Positions 38,546 through 47,349 of a stretch of 64,000 nt of DNA are shown piece after piece. How positions within the stretch are numbered: position 1 is the stretch's first letter; every line of letters begins with the position of its first letter. The notes under the pieces were generated by a model. The model was not told the DNA's origin. It made no database searches and saw nothing but the letters and a program-made list of their open reading frames with translations. The stretch is from an uncultured Treponema sp. Its GTDB lineage: Bacteria; Spirochaetota; Spirochaetia; Treponematales; Treponemataceae. The stretch covers positions 1-64,000 of the forward strand of contig CALDID010000098.1 in NCBI GenBank assembly GCA_937901865.1, given 5' to 3'. The position numbers and the translations under genes are program-made.

Positions 38546-41261
38546 AAAATGAAAAAGATAATACTTGCAATTTTTATGCAGTTATTCGCTTTTTTGAGTA
38601 TCTTTGCAAACGAGATTTTAGGGCTTGAGGGCGTAACGCTGTCAAATGGTCTTGAAATCTTCATTGCAAACGATAGCACAGAGCCGACTGTTTATATTGA
38701 AATCGATGTAAAAGCTGGCTCTGTGTATCAGAGTGCAAAAACTGCGGGGCTGTTTCACTTGTATGAACACATGGCTTTCAAAGCGAATGCCTTGTTTCCG
38801 AGTTCAAAAGATTCGTGGATAGCTCTCAATTCTTTGGGGAATTACAATGGGGAAACTGATTTTTACAAAACACTGTTTTCTTGTAATCTTCCGTCGGATA
38901 AAGTTGAAGAGTGCTTGGCCTATTTTAATGCAGCCTTGAGAAGCCCTAAATTTGATGAAGATGAGCTAGAGCGAGAAAAGAAAGTCGTCATCAATGAGAT
39001 AAAACTGAATTTGGGAAAAAACATAAATAGCGTTACTTATTAAGAGAGCGCGAAACTGTTTGGCGATGTTCCGTATATGTTCGATGTAATTGGGTGCATT
39101 GAAAATATAGAAAATGCGCGTGTAGCAGATTTAGAAGCCATACAAAAAGCGTTTTACAATCCTGAAAGCACAGCGATTTTTATATACGGCGATGTAAACG
39201 AATATGAACTGAAAAAAGTGGTAAATGCGATTTTTGGCTCGTGGAAAAGCAATGCGATTAAAACGCCTTCTTTGGTGCAATCAAAGGCAAAACACACAGA
39301 AACAGAAATTGCAGTTATACAAGACGATACTCTTTGCGGCAATCATTCTTATGTAAAGCTCAATTTTCGTTCTCCAAATGGAGCTGTTGATTTTTCAGAT
39401 ACATATACGGCAGAATACTTAAAGCGGCTTTTAGATGAGGAAGAAGTGCAGTATGGAAAAATACTCGACAAAAAATTTTTATTTTCTCGCTTTAAAAAAG
39501 AAACTGCTTCAACACGATTTAATTTTACGAACTCATTTTTGTTTTATATGGATTTCAAAGCAGATAAAAATCTTGTCCGCCACTCTCTTTCTTTTTTAGA
39601 GGTATTGCGCAAAAAGATTTTGACAAAAATAATGAATGAGAGAAGCTATTTTTCTCAAGATATTAAAAGCAGATGTGTAAACTCTTTTTTAGAAGATTAT
39701 GAATTGGATTATGAAGTATCAAAATCGCTGTTACAAAATTTTGCATATTTTTGGGCGTTGAAAGATGAATATTATTTGAGCGATTTTCCTCAAAATATGC
39801 AAAAAACAGATGTAGAGGCAATGCGATATTTTATCGAAAAATACTTCTTTGAAAGTGAGCCGTTGATAGAAATCTTTGTAAGCGCAGAAACGATGAGAAA
39901 ATACGAATCGCAATGGCAAAAGCAGGGGATTTCTATCGTAAAAGATAACTCTTTTGCATGGTGGAATGAGAAAGAAAAAAGAGAATCGATAGCAGAAACC
40001 GAAGAAATACAGAGCCGTGTCGAACAAGGGAGTGTGTATTCGCCAACTTCTTATTATGATTACAAAGGTCATAATTGTGCAATTCTTGGGGAAATAGACG
40101 AAAGGGAACTTTCTAACGGCATAAAAGTATATATCCAAAAAGATAGCTCGAAAGAAAAAGTGGGCTTAACCTTTGGGATAAAGGGAGGCTGTGCGCATTT
40201 AGAGGAAAATGAGTCGGGATTAGAAGACGAAGTGCTGAATGTAATGGCTACTTCTTCAAGAAAATGGCGAAAGAAAAAGCGCAATGCCTTTTTGCGCGCT
40301 AACAACAGCAAAATACGATATGTGAGTTGCCAAAGTTATTCTTTGCTACAGCTTACCAGTGATTCTTCTTCGGAATTTTTCTCTTGTTTGCCTCTTTTTA
40401 CCGACGGCATACAAAGACCATATTTTGATACAAGGGAAATTGCAAAAAGAAAAGATGAGGCAAAAGAGGAAGTAGCTACTTTTTTTGCGAGCAGCGATAA
40501 TGCTCTATTTTATGAAATGCTTTCAGCTGTATACCGAGATAATGGCATTGTAGCGACAGCGTATCTAACGAATGAATCAAGAAAAAACATCTCTTCAAAG
40601 GTTTTGAAAAAAATATATAAGCGTATTCTTAATGCACATGATATTTTCATAGTGGCTACAGGGAACGTAGATACAGAAAGACTGATAGACTTTCTTGAAT
40701 CGTCTGTCGCAAAGATAAAAGCGGTTGATAACAAAACTCCTCTGTTCGATATAAAAATACGCAATACACAAAGCGTAAAGATACATCATAGAGAATGTGA
40801 GTATGCACCTTTAGTATTTCGCGCTTTTGAAACAAACTGCAATAGCCCAAATGAGTATGCAGCTTTACTGCTTGCCACTGATATATATAATGTCGCTTTG
40901 CATAATGTGGTTCGGGAAAAGTATGGAGTTTGTTATTCAGCTAATTGCAATAGTATTGGGAAGGATTATTTTTGTAATGCGTTTTTTGCGCTCTCTGAAC
41001 AAAGCAAGTTTAATGCGCTTGATAGCCTTGTAAAAGAAGCGATTACAGAAGCAAAATCGTATTGTACAGAAAAAAAACTTCTAAACGGCTGTAAAAAATG
41101 GAGAATACTCACTATAGCGAGTGAATATGAGGGGGTAAAAGATAAGGGATTGCAAATCGCAGAGAATGTGGCTTTTTGGGATAATCCGTATTGGAGCGAA
41201 GAGCTTAGCTTGCAAATAGAAGACTGTAGCGAAGAAGATGTGTTACGCGCATTTGAAAGCG

Positions 41262-42046
41262 GGTAGTGTTACAAAAGGTATGCTGGAAGAAGAAATGATT
41301 TACGATTAATGAAATATAAAACAGAAAGAAAGGCTTTGAAATGATAAAAGAACTTCTTTGAAAAACAGCAAGATTTCCTAAAAAATCTTCTGCATAAATG
41401 CCTTAATCTACAATTATTCCCTTCAATTCCTTTCGTAGCCCACTTTCCTTGAAAATGTACATCGTCTTTAAACGCTTTCTTGAAGCTATTCCATTTATCT
41501 GTCGCAATTGCGCCATAGCTAATTCCAAGAGATTTTAATCTGTTTCGCAATTTTTGGGCAGTATGTGTATTTCGCTTTCCCCAAGCATAAGCAACTATTT
41601 CCCCAGTTTCTCTATGATATGCATAAATAAGCCAAACTATTCGCTTTTTGCTGCCAACAAAAGTCCAAAACTCATCAACTTCAAGTGTGTCGTAATATTT
41701 TTGCTTTGGTCTATGCGCATATTTTAGGTTCTTTAATATCTTGTAAATTGCATAAAAACTTACACCAAAAGTTCTCCGTATACCACGAATAGACAGCCCA
41801 TTGGCTATGGAGCGTGCGATATATCTAAGCAAAGTTTTATCACGACCTGCTTGTTGGTAATCGGAGTGAGAGAGAAACTGTTTTCGGCAATCTTTGCAAT
41901 AATAATTCTGCTTCCCATTGCGTTTTTTGCCGTTTCGTTTTATATTTATACTACAACAATGGGGACAAGTTTGTTTTATGTTTTTCGTAGACTATATAAT
42001 ACAACTTTTCCCCTTGTTGTTTCAGCATACCTTTTGTAACACGTCC
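41262..42046 (-). mobile_element. IS1-family insertion sequence, 785 bp
   Basis: The ends are 24-bp inverted repeats with 22 matches. Both begin with GG and share GTGTTACAAAAGGTATGCTG (41266-41285 and 42023-42042 reversed). The element is flanked by the direct repeat TGAAAGCG (41254-41261 and 42047-42054), an 8-bp target duplication. Length and end type fit IS1 (about 770 bp, ends beginning GG, 8-9 bp duplication). It carries a single transposase gene and lies in the 3' end of the third M16 gene. Confidence 0.93.
41269..41979 (-). CDS. IS1-family transposase, InsA and InsB in one frame
   Basis: The frame is continuous from a zinc-finger part (CPHCC ... YYCKDCRKQF, the InsA region) into the catalytic InsB part (LEVDEFWTFV, IATDKWNSF, KGIEGNNCRLRH), without the usual IS1 frameshift. 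The DDE residues are therefore present. No ATG opens the full frame. The natural start position (41977-41979) reads ATA, so this copy may have lost its start codon. A TTG at about 41832 would give only the 187-aa catalytic part. About 236 aa if read from 41979. Confidence 0.8.
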   Translation of the reverse strand: MKQTCPHCCSINIKRNGKKRNGKQNYYCKDCRKQFLSHSDYQQAGRDKTLLRYIARSIANGLSIRGIRRTFGVSFYAIYKILKNLKYAHRPKQKYYDTLEVDEFWTFVGSKKRIVWLIYAYHRETGEIVAYAWGKRNTHTAQKLRNRLKSLGISYGAIATDKWNSFKKAFKDDVHFQGKWATKGIEGNNCRLRHLCRRFFRKSCCFSKKFFYHFKAFLSVLYFINRKSFLLPAYLL

Positions 42047-42105
42047 TGAAAGCGTAATAGAAACATCTCCAAGCCGCTACTTTATTGCAGAGTAAGAAAC
42101 AGCGA

Positions 42106-42585
42106 TTAAGAAGCAACAGCCCCCAGCGCACCGAAAAAGCCGATGCTCATTGCAAGCATAATCAAGCCTGCAAGCAATACGCCAGACATAACTGCGAGAA
42201 CTGTCTGCTTAAAGTCCATATCCAACAGGCTTGCGGCAAGTGTTCCTGTCCACGCGCCTGTTCCTGGCAGGGGAATTCCGACAAAGAGCAGAAGTGCGAC
42301 AAATAATCCTCTTCCTGCTTTTTCTTGGAGCTTCTTGCCGCCTTTTTCGCCTTTTTCTAAACAGAACGTAAAGAACTTGCCTATCACTGCCTTATCTTTT
42401 CCCCACTCTAGCAAGCGACGGGCAAAAAGATATATAAACGGCACAGGAATCATATTCCCCACAATGCAAACCGCATACGACGCTAACAGCGGCAAGTTTA
42501 GCCCTTGAGAAACGGGAATTGCTCCTCGAAGCTCAATAAGCGGTATCATCGAAATAACAAAAATTGTAAGATAGTGCTTAATCAT
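42106..42585 (-). CDS. COG2426 / small multidrug export-type membrane protein
   Basis: The 159-aa protein has about four to five membrane helices. It has the family phrases IPLIELRGAIPV near the N-terminus and GIPLPGTGAWTGTLAASLL in the middle. The Pfam name implies export, but function is poorly established. It begins 21 bases after the thiQ stop in the same direction, so it could be the last gene of the thi operon. Confidence 0.8.
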   Translation of the reverse strand: MIKHYLTIFVISMIPLIELRGAIPVSQGLNLPLLASYAVCIVGNMIPVPFIYLFARRLLEWGKDKAVIGKFFTFCLEKGEKGGKKLQEKAGRGLFVALLLFVGIPLPGTGAWTGTLAASLLDMDFKQTVLAVMSGVLLAGLIMLAMSIGFFGALGAVAS

Positions 42586-42606
42586 ACAAGCGATTATACG
42601 GTTTTT

Positions 42607-43320
42607 CTATGATTGTGAAAAGTCCATAAGGCTTTCGCTAAACTCATTCGCATTCCCTTCCCACATCTTTTTTCCGCTACGGATTAAAATAATGCGGTCG
42701 CTTATTGCTTTTGCCTCTTCAATGTCGTGCGTTACCATTATGCCTGTAAAGCCGATTTCCCTTTGCCAGTGGCGTATCTCATTCGCCAACTTCTTTCTCA
42801 ATGGTGCGTCGAGTGCGCTTAACGGCTCATCAAATAAAATGAGTTTCGGCTTTACTATCAACGTGCGAGCCAATGCAACTCTTTGCGCTTCTCCGCCAGA
42901 AAGCGTGTCGGGATACCGCTTTTCAAAGCCTTTTAGCCCAACTTTCTCTAACAGCTCACACGCCATTTTTCTGCTTTCTTTTTTTGATATTCCTCGACAA
43001 ACAAGCCCATAGCCCACATTATCTTCAACTCGCAAATGCGAAAATAGCGAATGACTTTGGCTCACCAACCCAATTCCGCGAGAGCCCGACGGCGTATGTG
43101 TAATGTCGGTTTCTCCTAAATATATTTTTTCTCTTTCGTCTGCCTCTTCAAGCCCTGCGATAAGGCGCAGTATGGTCGATTTTCCCGAACCAGACGGCCC
43201 GACAATGCTTGTCATCTCTCCTTTCTCTGATGAAAAGCTCACATCAAGGCTAAAATCTTGCCACGAATGCATTAAATGAATCGCTTCAAAATATTTTTTT
43301 TTAGGTGCGTTTGTTTCCAT
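42607..43320 (-). CDS. thiQ: ABC transporter ATPase, thiamine type (ThiQ)
   Basis: The 237-aa ATPase has Walker A VGPSGSGKST, Q-loop LVSQSHSLF, signature LSGGEAQRVALAR, Walker B LILFDEPLSALD and H-loop VTHDIEEA. The family alone fits several anion and vitamin importers. The thiamine call rests on its orientation and on thiB-thiP lying on the same strand 15.6 kb upstream with no ATPase of their own. It would have followed thiP before the island between them arrived. A dedicated promoter is not obvious. Confidence 0.75.
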   Translation of the reverse strand: METNAPKKKYFEAIHLMHSWQDFSLDVSFSSEKGEMTSIVGPSGSGKSTILRLIAGLEEADEREKIYLGETDITHTPSGSRGIGLVSQSHSLFSHLRVEDNVGYGLVCRGISKKESRKMACELLEKVGLKGFEKRYPDTLSGGEAQRVALARTLIVKPKLILFDEPLSALDAPLRKKLANEIRHWQREIGFTGIMVTHDIEEAKAISDRIILIRSGKKMWEGNANEFSESLMDFSQS

Positions 43321-43324
43321 ATTA

Positions 43325-43347
43325 GATAGTGTTATAAAAAGTATGCT
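43325..43347 (+). repeat. IS1-like terminal sequence (left)
   Basis: These 23 bases match the left end of the 785-bp IS at 20 of 23 positions and face the island. A related inverted end lies at 45848-45870. No target duplication is seen, so this is a decayed or partial end. Confidence 0.55.
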
Positions 43348-43355
43348 AAAAAAGT

Positions 43356-43622
43356 AGAGCTGTTACAAAAGGTATGCTAGAAAAAGCGTGTCATTATCTC
43401 ACCTTGACCCGATAATCTTTTCGCCTATATTACTATAGATTGCCGTATCAAGTATGGCAATGACATAAGGTTTGTGAACAGGTCTAGTAAGCCTCTTACT
43501 CCTGCACAAGTAATAGGCTTACTCCTACACAAGTAAGGGGCTTACTACTGCACAAGTAGGATAGATTCCAGTGTCAAGCATGGGAATGACATACGGTTAA
43601 GCATACCTTTTGAAACACTTCC
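43356..43622. mobile_element. 267-bp MITE related to the IS1-family element
   Basis: The right end (43600-43622 reversed) matches the IS left end at 21 of 23 bases, beginning with GG. The left end (43356-43378) shares TGTTACAAAAGGTATGCT exactly. The element is flanked by the direct repeat AAAAAAGT (43348-43355 and 43623-43630), an 8-bp duplication as for the IS. It has no coding frame. Inside are two hairpins (ATTGCC...GGCAAT and ATTCC...GGAAT, each followed by GACATA) and a 23-bp repeat. It is presumably mobilised by the IS1-family transposase. Confidence 0.88.
43495..43563. repeat. Three-unit 23-bp tandem repeat inside the MITE
   Basis: Three 23-bp units start at 43495, 43518 and 43541 with core CTTACTCCTGCACAAGTA. 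Each has CTTACT near the start and AAGTAAG-like sequence that can pair with it across units. Confidence 0.8.
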
Positions 43623-43772
43623 AAAAAAGTAATAAGAAAGAAGTTATGGTATTATATAAATTACTAAAAACATAACACTAACATGCCTTATTACTCTAGC
43701 TTCAATATAAAGCTAAACGGCAAAAAACTCAATGAGAAAAAAGTAAAAATGAGAGAGTTTTTGTTCATTCAC

Positions 43773-44768
43773 TTATTTTTTCACTTGATATTCAATGACG
43801 GTTTCTATAACTTCGCCTTTTTCTCGTTCAAACGAAAAGCTTCGTGTTCCCATCTTTTTTGTTTGACTCGGCAAATCGCTTTCTTCCGCCGCTGCGTACA
43901 CGGTTACGCTCTCTTTGCCAAAAACGCCGTTTTCAACCCGCAGCACTGCGCCCTGAATATCGGGAAAAATACGGCTTTCTCCTGCCTTAATGTAGTTGTT
44001 TTGTATCGGAAGCCACGTTTCTTCTTTTTTGGCATCAATACACAAAATCGCCAGATACGCATTTTTCGCGGAACTCACCCGAAACCGAATTATATCATTC
44101 GGGTGCAGCACACTCACTGCATTTCCGTTCGTGTCAATCATCTCTGCCATAAGTCCCTGCGCGGTGTCCGTCGCTCCCTGCGTCATTGCATTCTCGCTCT
44201 GTATCACGCGCTTTGACGGCATTTTGTACACAGGCTCTGGATTTTCTTTCGATTTCTTTACCTGATACTTGATTTCTTTATCTTTTTTGCTCACCTCGCA
44301 CATCACGCTTGCTAATTGCTTTTTGCTTTCCACAGTCGTCGCTTTCAACAGCAAATCCCAGCCTCTTGAAGTCGATTGGATTTCTCCAGAGATTTGACAG
44401 TCTGCGCCAAGAGCCTGACTGATTTCGTAAATCGTTTCGTCGCTGACCTCGCCCGACCGCTGAAAATTGAGTTCCTTCTGTATGAGCGCAAGAGTGTATT
44501 CATCGCGCTCGGCAACGCTTGTTTCTTCCAAAATATTGGTGAACTCGTGAGTTAATCTGCTTACCAGATAATCATTCAAAGCCCACAGATTGTCTTTTGT
44601 GTCTTTGCTGTGAATTGAAATAACGATAATGGTTTTCACCTTTCCGTCAATCTTTTCCGCAATCTCTTGCGCCGCATTCCTCAGCGATTGCTCAACTGTA
44701 AGTTCTTTTGCAGCGACCATAGATACAAGTGCAAAAAATGCGGCAACCATCAATAGTATTTTCTTCAT
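43773..44768 (-). CDS. Exported DUF4384-type protein
   Basis: The ATG at 44768, with GAGGAG upstream, gives a 331-aa product with a signal peptide (MKKILLMVAAFFALVSMVAA). A frame from 44834 overlaps the upstream gene and is not credible. The N-terminal part (about residues 25-170) looks like the CsgG/LpoB-type fold of outer-membrane accessory proteins (TIIVISIHSKD ... YEISQALGADCQISGEI). The C-terminal part (about 215-310) has the DUF4384 pattern (HPNDIIRFRVSSAKNAYLAI ... WLPIQ). Such proteins often occur beside exported caspase/WD40 genes. It is the last gene of the island operon. Confidence 0.7.
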   Translation of the reverse strand: MKKILLMVAAFFALVSMVAAKELTVEQSLRNAAQEIAEKIDGKVKTIIVISIHSKDTKDNLWALNDYLVSRLTHEFTNILEETSVAERDEYTLALIQKELNFQRSGEVSDETIYEISQALGADCQISGEIQSTSRGWDLLLKATTVESKKQLASVMCEVSKKDKEIKYQVKKSKENPEPVYKMPSKRVIQSENAMTQGATDTAQGLMAEMIDTNGNAVSVLHPNDIIRFRVSSAKNAYLAILCIDAKKEETWLPIQNNYIKAGESRIFPDIQGAVLRVENGVFGKESVTVYAAAEESDLPSQTKKMGTRSFSFEREKGEVIETVIEYQVKK

Positions 44769-44808
44769 AAAAAACTCCTCATACAATAAATACTGTGCGA
44801 AAAAACGC

Positions 44809-45798
44809 TTAATCTGCCAAAAAATATTCTTCAATATCGCTTTTCAGTTTGCTGACGACGCGCGTATATGTTTGCTCCAGCGTTTTAGACGACATTCGTG
44901 GGAATGTCTTGGAATACGTATACACGTTTGTTCCCGTTTTGCTTTGAATGATTATCATAATCGACGGACGCACAAAAAGCCCCACATCGTAGATTTCTTC
45001 TATTGCAGAAATCGCAACATTTACCGTGTATGTGGCATTTTCGTGCGAATACACATAACCGCGCTTTTCGAGTGTTGCACAAATCGTGGCAAAAAGCGGG
45101 TCATACCGCTGTTCTGTTTCGCTGAGCACTACCGAAAACGTGATGTTCTTTTTCAACACCGCATAATCAACGTGCAACTGGGCTATTTCTTCGAGCACCT
45201 CTTGATATTTTTGTGTATCGCTGGGATATATCGTGTTTTCGGCTTTTATATATCGCTCGCACAATTCCCCTAACACCGCTGCTTTATGCAGTGCATTTAT
45301 CGCTAAAAACGCTTCTTTTTCGGATTTTGCATAGTCAGTATAGCCGTTTATTGATTTCAGCAGTGCGGATATCCGTGAATTATAGATTGCTGCCGCGTCC
45401 TTTTTATCAATATATGCCATAACAAAATAGGTGTCGTGTTTTTCGTCGTAATATACATCGGTGAAATTCAAGCAAAAAAATTCTGCCGCACTTTCAATTT
45501 TTGTAAGCGAAAGCAATTCCTTATCGCTCGAAAACTGTTCCCTGTCGCCGTCAATCACCAGCGAGGCTGATTCCACCGCTTGCGTAACGCCTTGCGTTTT
45601 CGTTTCAAAATACAGGGAAATCTGATTTATCGCGTCATTTTTTGCGCCTTTTGCACTTTTGCCTTCGCCCTCTGCTCTGATGTATTGTGCTGACGGATAT
45701 GTTTTTTCTGCCTTTTTATGCCAGTTCGGCGCACTTTCCGCACATAATGCGAGATTCAGCAAAGCAATGCCCCATAATAATAGAAGATATTTTTTCAT
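44809..45798 (-). CDS. Exported LPP20-like protein
   Basis: The ATG at 45798 (AAGGAG upstream) gives 329 aa with a signal peptide ending LALCAES. The mature start APNWHKKAEKTYPSAQYIRA resembles the LPP20 family (Pro-Asp-Trp near the start, then a Gly/Ala-rich helical segment GEGKSAKGAKNDAINQ). It is followed by an alpha-beta region of unknown type. No lipobox Cys is at the cleavage point, although a Cys is two residues before it. It lies 40 bases upstream of the DUF4384 gene. Confidence 0.7.
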   Translation of the reverse strand: MKKYLLLLWGIALLNLALCAESAPNWHKKAEKTYPSAQYIRAEGEGKSAKGAKNDAINQISLYFETKTQGVTQAVESASLVIDGDREQFSSDKELLSLTKIESAAEFFCLNFTDVYYDEKHDTYFVMAYIDKKDAAAIYNSRISALLKSINGYTDYAKSEKEAFLAINALHKAAVLGELCERYIKAENTIYPSDTQKYQEVLEEIAQLHVDYAVLKKNITFSVVLSETEQRYDPLFATICATLEKRGYVYSHENATYTVNVAISAIEEIYDVGLFVRPSIMIIIQSKTGTNVYTYSKTFPRMSSKTLEQTYTRVVSKLKSDIEEYFLAD

Positions 45799-45847
45799 AG
45801 TTCTCCTTATCGAAAAAGTATTATGAACGATATGTCTGTAAAAAATC

Positions 45848-45870
45848 AGCATACTTTTTGTAACTGAGTC
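45848..45870 (-). repeat. IS1-like terminal sequence (right)
   Basis: Read on the minus strand it contains GTTACAAAAAGTATGCT, matching 16 of 17 bases of the corresponding stretch at 43331-43347 and 17 of 23 bases of the IS end. It faces the one at 43325 across the LPP20 and DUF4384 genes. No flanking duplication is found. Confidence 0.5.
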
Positions 45871-45872
45871 TT

Positions 45873-46838
45873 TTATATTGCACTATAGAGCTTAAAGGTG
45901 ATACACTTTTCAATTCTTGCGTGTATCAAAAGCAAATATAGTGCATTAAAAAATGAAAGTGCTATCAAAAAAAGCAAACAGCAAAATTGAAATTGCGCTT
46001 CTTGTGCATTTTCGATATTACTAAGAATCCTTATGAACAAAAATACCGCACCAATAACAGCAAACAGGAAGCGTAATATGATTGTCAATAGCACGGCATT
46101 TTTAGATTCTGTCAGTTGCAAAAGAGATTCATTGCATTTTCCTGTAACACAAATCTTTATTGCGCGAAAATATGCGATGAATAATTTTGCAGAAAAAAGA
46201 ATAATATATGACGTTACAACTAAGAAAATATACATTTTTATCAGAGAATTCGCTATTTCTAGCGGATAATTCGTTACAATAAAAATATTTGTTGCGGTTA
46301 AGAGTAAAAATAAAAATGCAAATCCTAACAAAAAAATAATGAAAAACAAGCAAGGTATTTTTGAAAAATTATATTGTTTCTTTAATTCAAGGCTTCTCTT
46401 TTTCGTAAATAATTTCTTTTGCAATAGGTATTTTACAGGAATTAAAACAATGATAATTTCTCCTGCATAAAAGAGGGTAAGCAGAGCTAAAGCCATATAT
46501 ACTCCCCATTCACTTTTTGAATCCCATAGAGAAATCAGAATCGAGCCATTTACAAATAGAAAAAATCCTGCAACTGCAAAAAGAGAATGTATTACAAGAG
46601 TAACGGCTGTTATTGAGTTAGAAATTTGAAAAGCCGCATATTCTTTTTTAGATATAGCAACTTTCAACGCCCTAAAAAAATCCCTTATCGAGTTTGTTGC
46701 AATCAGAGCCGTAAAAATAGTGATTGCAACTACGAAAGCACTTGGAACATCAACGAATCCGCCAACTGTTAATTTATTTGTTATAATGCCGCCGAAAAAT
46801 AATACAATAAGAAATCCTATAGAAATTATATACGTCAT
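45873..46838 (-). CDS. Membrane protein with MotA-like start, internal duplication
   Basis: The 321-aa protein has about eight membrane helices. The first 60 residues (GGFVDVPSAFVVAITIFTAL ... FFRALKVAI) resemble the start of MotA/TolQ-type proton channel proteins, but no full MotA domain follows. Residues about 50-100 and 222-275 are alike (FFRALKVA ... FAVAGFFLF and YFRAIKIC ... FAVIGAVFLF), so the protein looks duplicated. It overlaps the previous gene by 4 bases (ATGA). The sequence is AT-rich. Function is unknown. Confidence 0.7.
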   Translation of the reverse strand: MTYIISIGFLIVLFFGGIITNKLTVGGFVDVPSAFVVAITIFTALIATNSIRDFFRALKVAISKKEYAAFQISNSITAVTLVIHSLFAVAGFFLFVNGSILISLWDSKSEWGVYMALALLTLFYAGEIIIVLIPVKYLLQKKLFTKKRSLELKKQYNFSKIPCLFFIIFLLGFAFLFLLLTATNIFIVTNYPLEIANSLIKMYIFLVVTSYIILFSAKLFIAYFRAIKICVTGKCNESLLQLTESKNAVLLTIILRFLFAVIGAVFLFIRILSNIENAQEAQFQFCCLLFLIALSFFNALYLLLIHARIEKCITFKLYSAI

Positions 46839-47257
46839 AGTTCTCCTTCTTCTAGCGGAACGACTTCAAAAGCATGCCAAATCGTAGTAAAGTCGTCATC
46901 GTTTTTTCGGATTTCCACAATGAGATATACTTCGTGCCGATAGTTTTGTATCCACACTTGATAAATATCGCCCTCGCGAAAGCCGTTGTTTTTGAGCATA
47001 TTCCACATAAGGCGCAGCTCATTATAAGTGAGGTCGTTTGTTTCTCGCACCGTTTTTGCAGGCGTATTTTTTGCAAGTTCTCCCTTTGCATATTCTTTAA
47101 ACTGCAGGAAAAAGAGAAATGAATCAAAATCTTCTGTTGTGCCTAAAAACTCAAACTCACCCGTGTTAAGCCTGCCGTCCTCATCGTGAAGATAGCCTGT
47201 CGCATTGAGCGAAAACAAAGCGAAAAACAAAATCAAACCGCACAAAATCTGTTTCAT
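46835..47257 (-). CDS. Small exported protein of unknown function
   Basis: The 140-aa product starts at ATG 47257 (a TTG one codon earlier is also in frame) and has a signal peptide to about residue 19. The mature part is acidic, with FLFFLQFKEYAKGEL and a beta-rich second half (YQVWIQNYRHEVYLIVEI). No family is recognised. It overlaps the next membrane protein gene by 4 bases and is preceded by an 89-bp AT-rich gap. Confidence 0.65.
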   Translation of the reverse strand: MKQILCGLILFFALFSLNATGYLHDEDGRLNTGEFEFLGTTEDFDSFLFFLQFKEYAKGELAKNTPAKTVRETNDLTYNELRLMWNMLKNNGFREGDIYQVWIQNYRHEVYLIVEIRKNDDDFTTIWHAFEVVPLEEGEL

Positions 47258-47349
47258 CAATTCATTTCACTCCTCTATAATTTTTTTGATATCATACCTT
47301 TTCTAAAACTAGATATGATATTTTATATAAAATAGCTACATTTTTTGAG

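Larger units (their letters stand above)
38549..42095 (+). pseudogene. Third M16 peptidase, broken by stop codon and IS
   Basis: The reading frame starts at 38549, 3 bases after the second M16 gene, with a signal peptide and HLYEH. It hits TAA at 39041-39043. The same frame reopens at once and runs to 41266 (ESAKLFGDVPYMFDV onward), aligning with its paralogues, so this is a single in-frame stop. The frame is then cut by an IS1-family element at 41262-42046. Removing the IS and one 8-bp duplication restores AFESVIETSPSRYFIAE and a stop at 42093-42095, which matches the ends of the two paralogues. The zinc motif is kept, but the first fragment is only 164 aa and cannot be active. Confidence 0.92.

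Noticed and set aside
41851..42039. Small hydrophobic plus-strand frame inside the IS
   Set aside because: It is the reverse of the InsA-like zinc-finger region and spans the inverted repeat.
43683..44216. 177-codon plus-strand frame
   Set aside because: It is opposite the DUF4384 gene, is Phe/His-rich and has no ribosome site.
47292..47310. Another IS1-like end
   Set aside because: Similarity to the IS end (ATACCTTTT core) is short, about 14 of 19 bases, with no partner or duplication.
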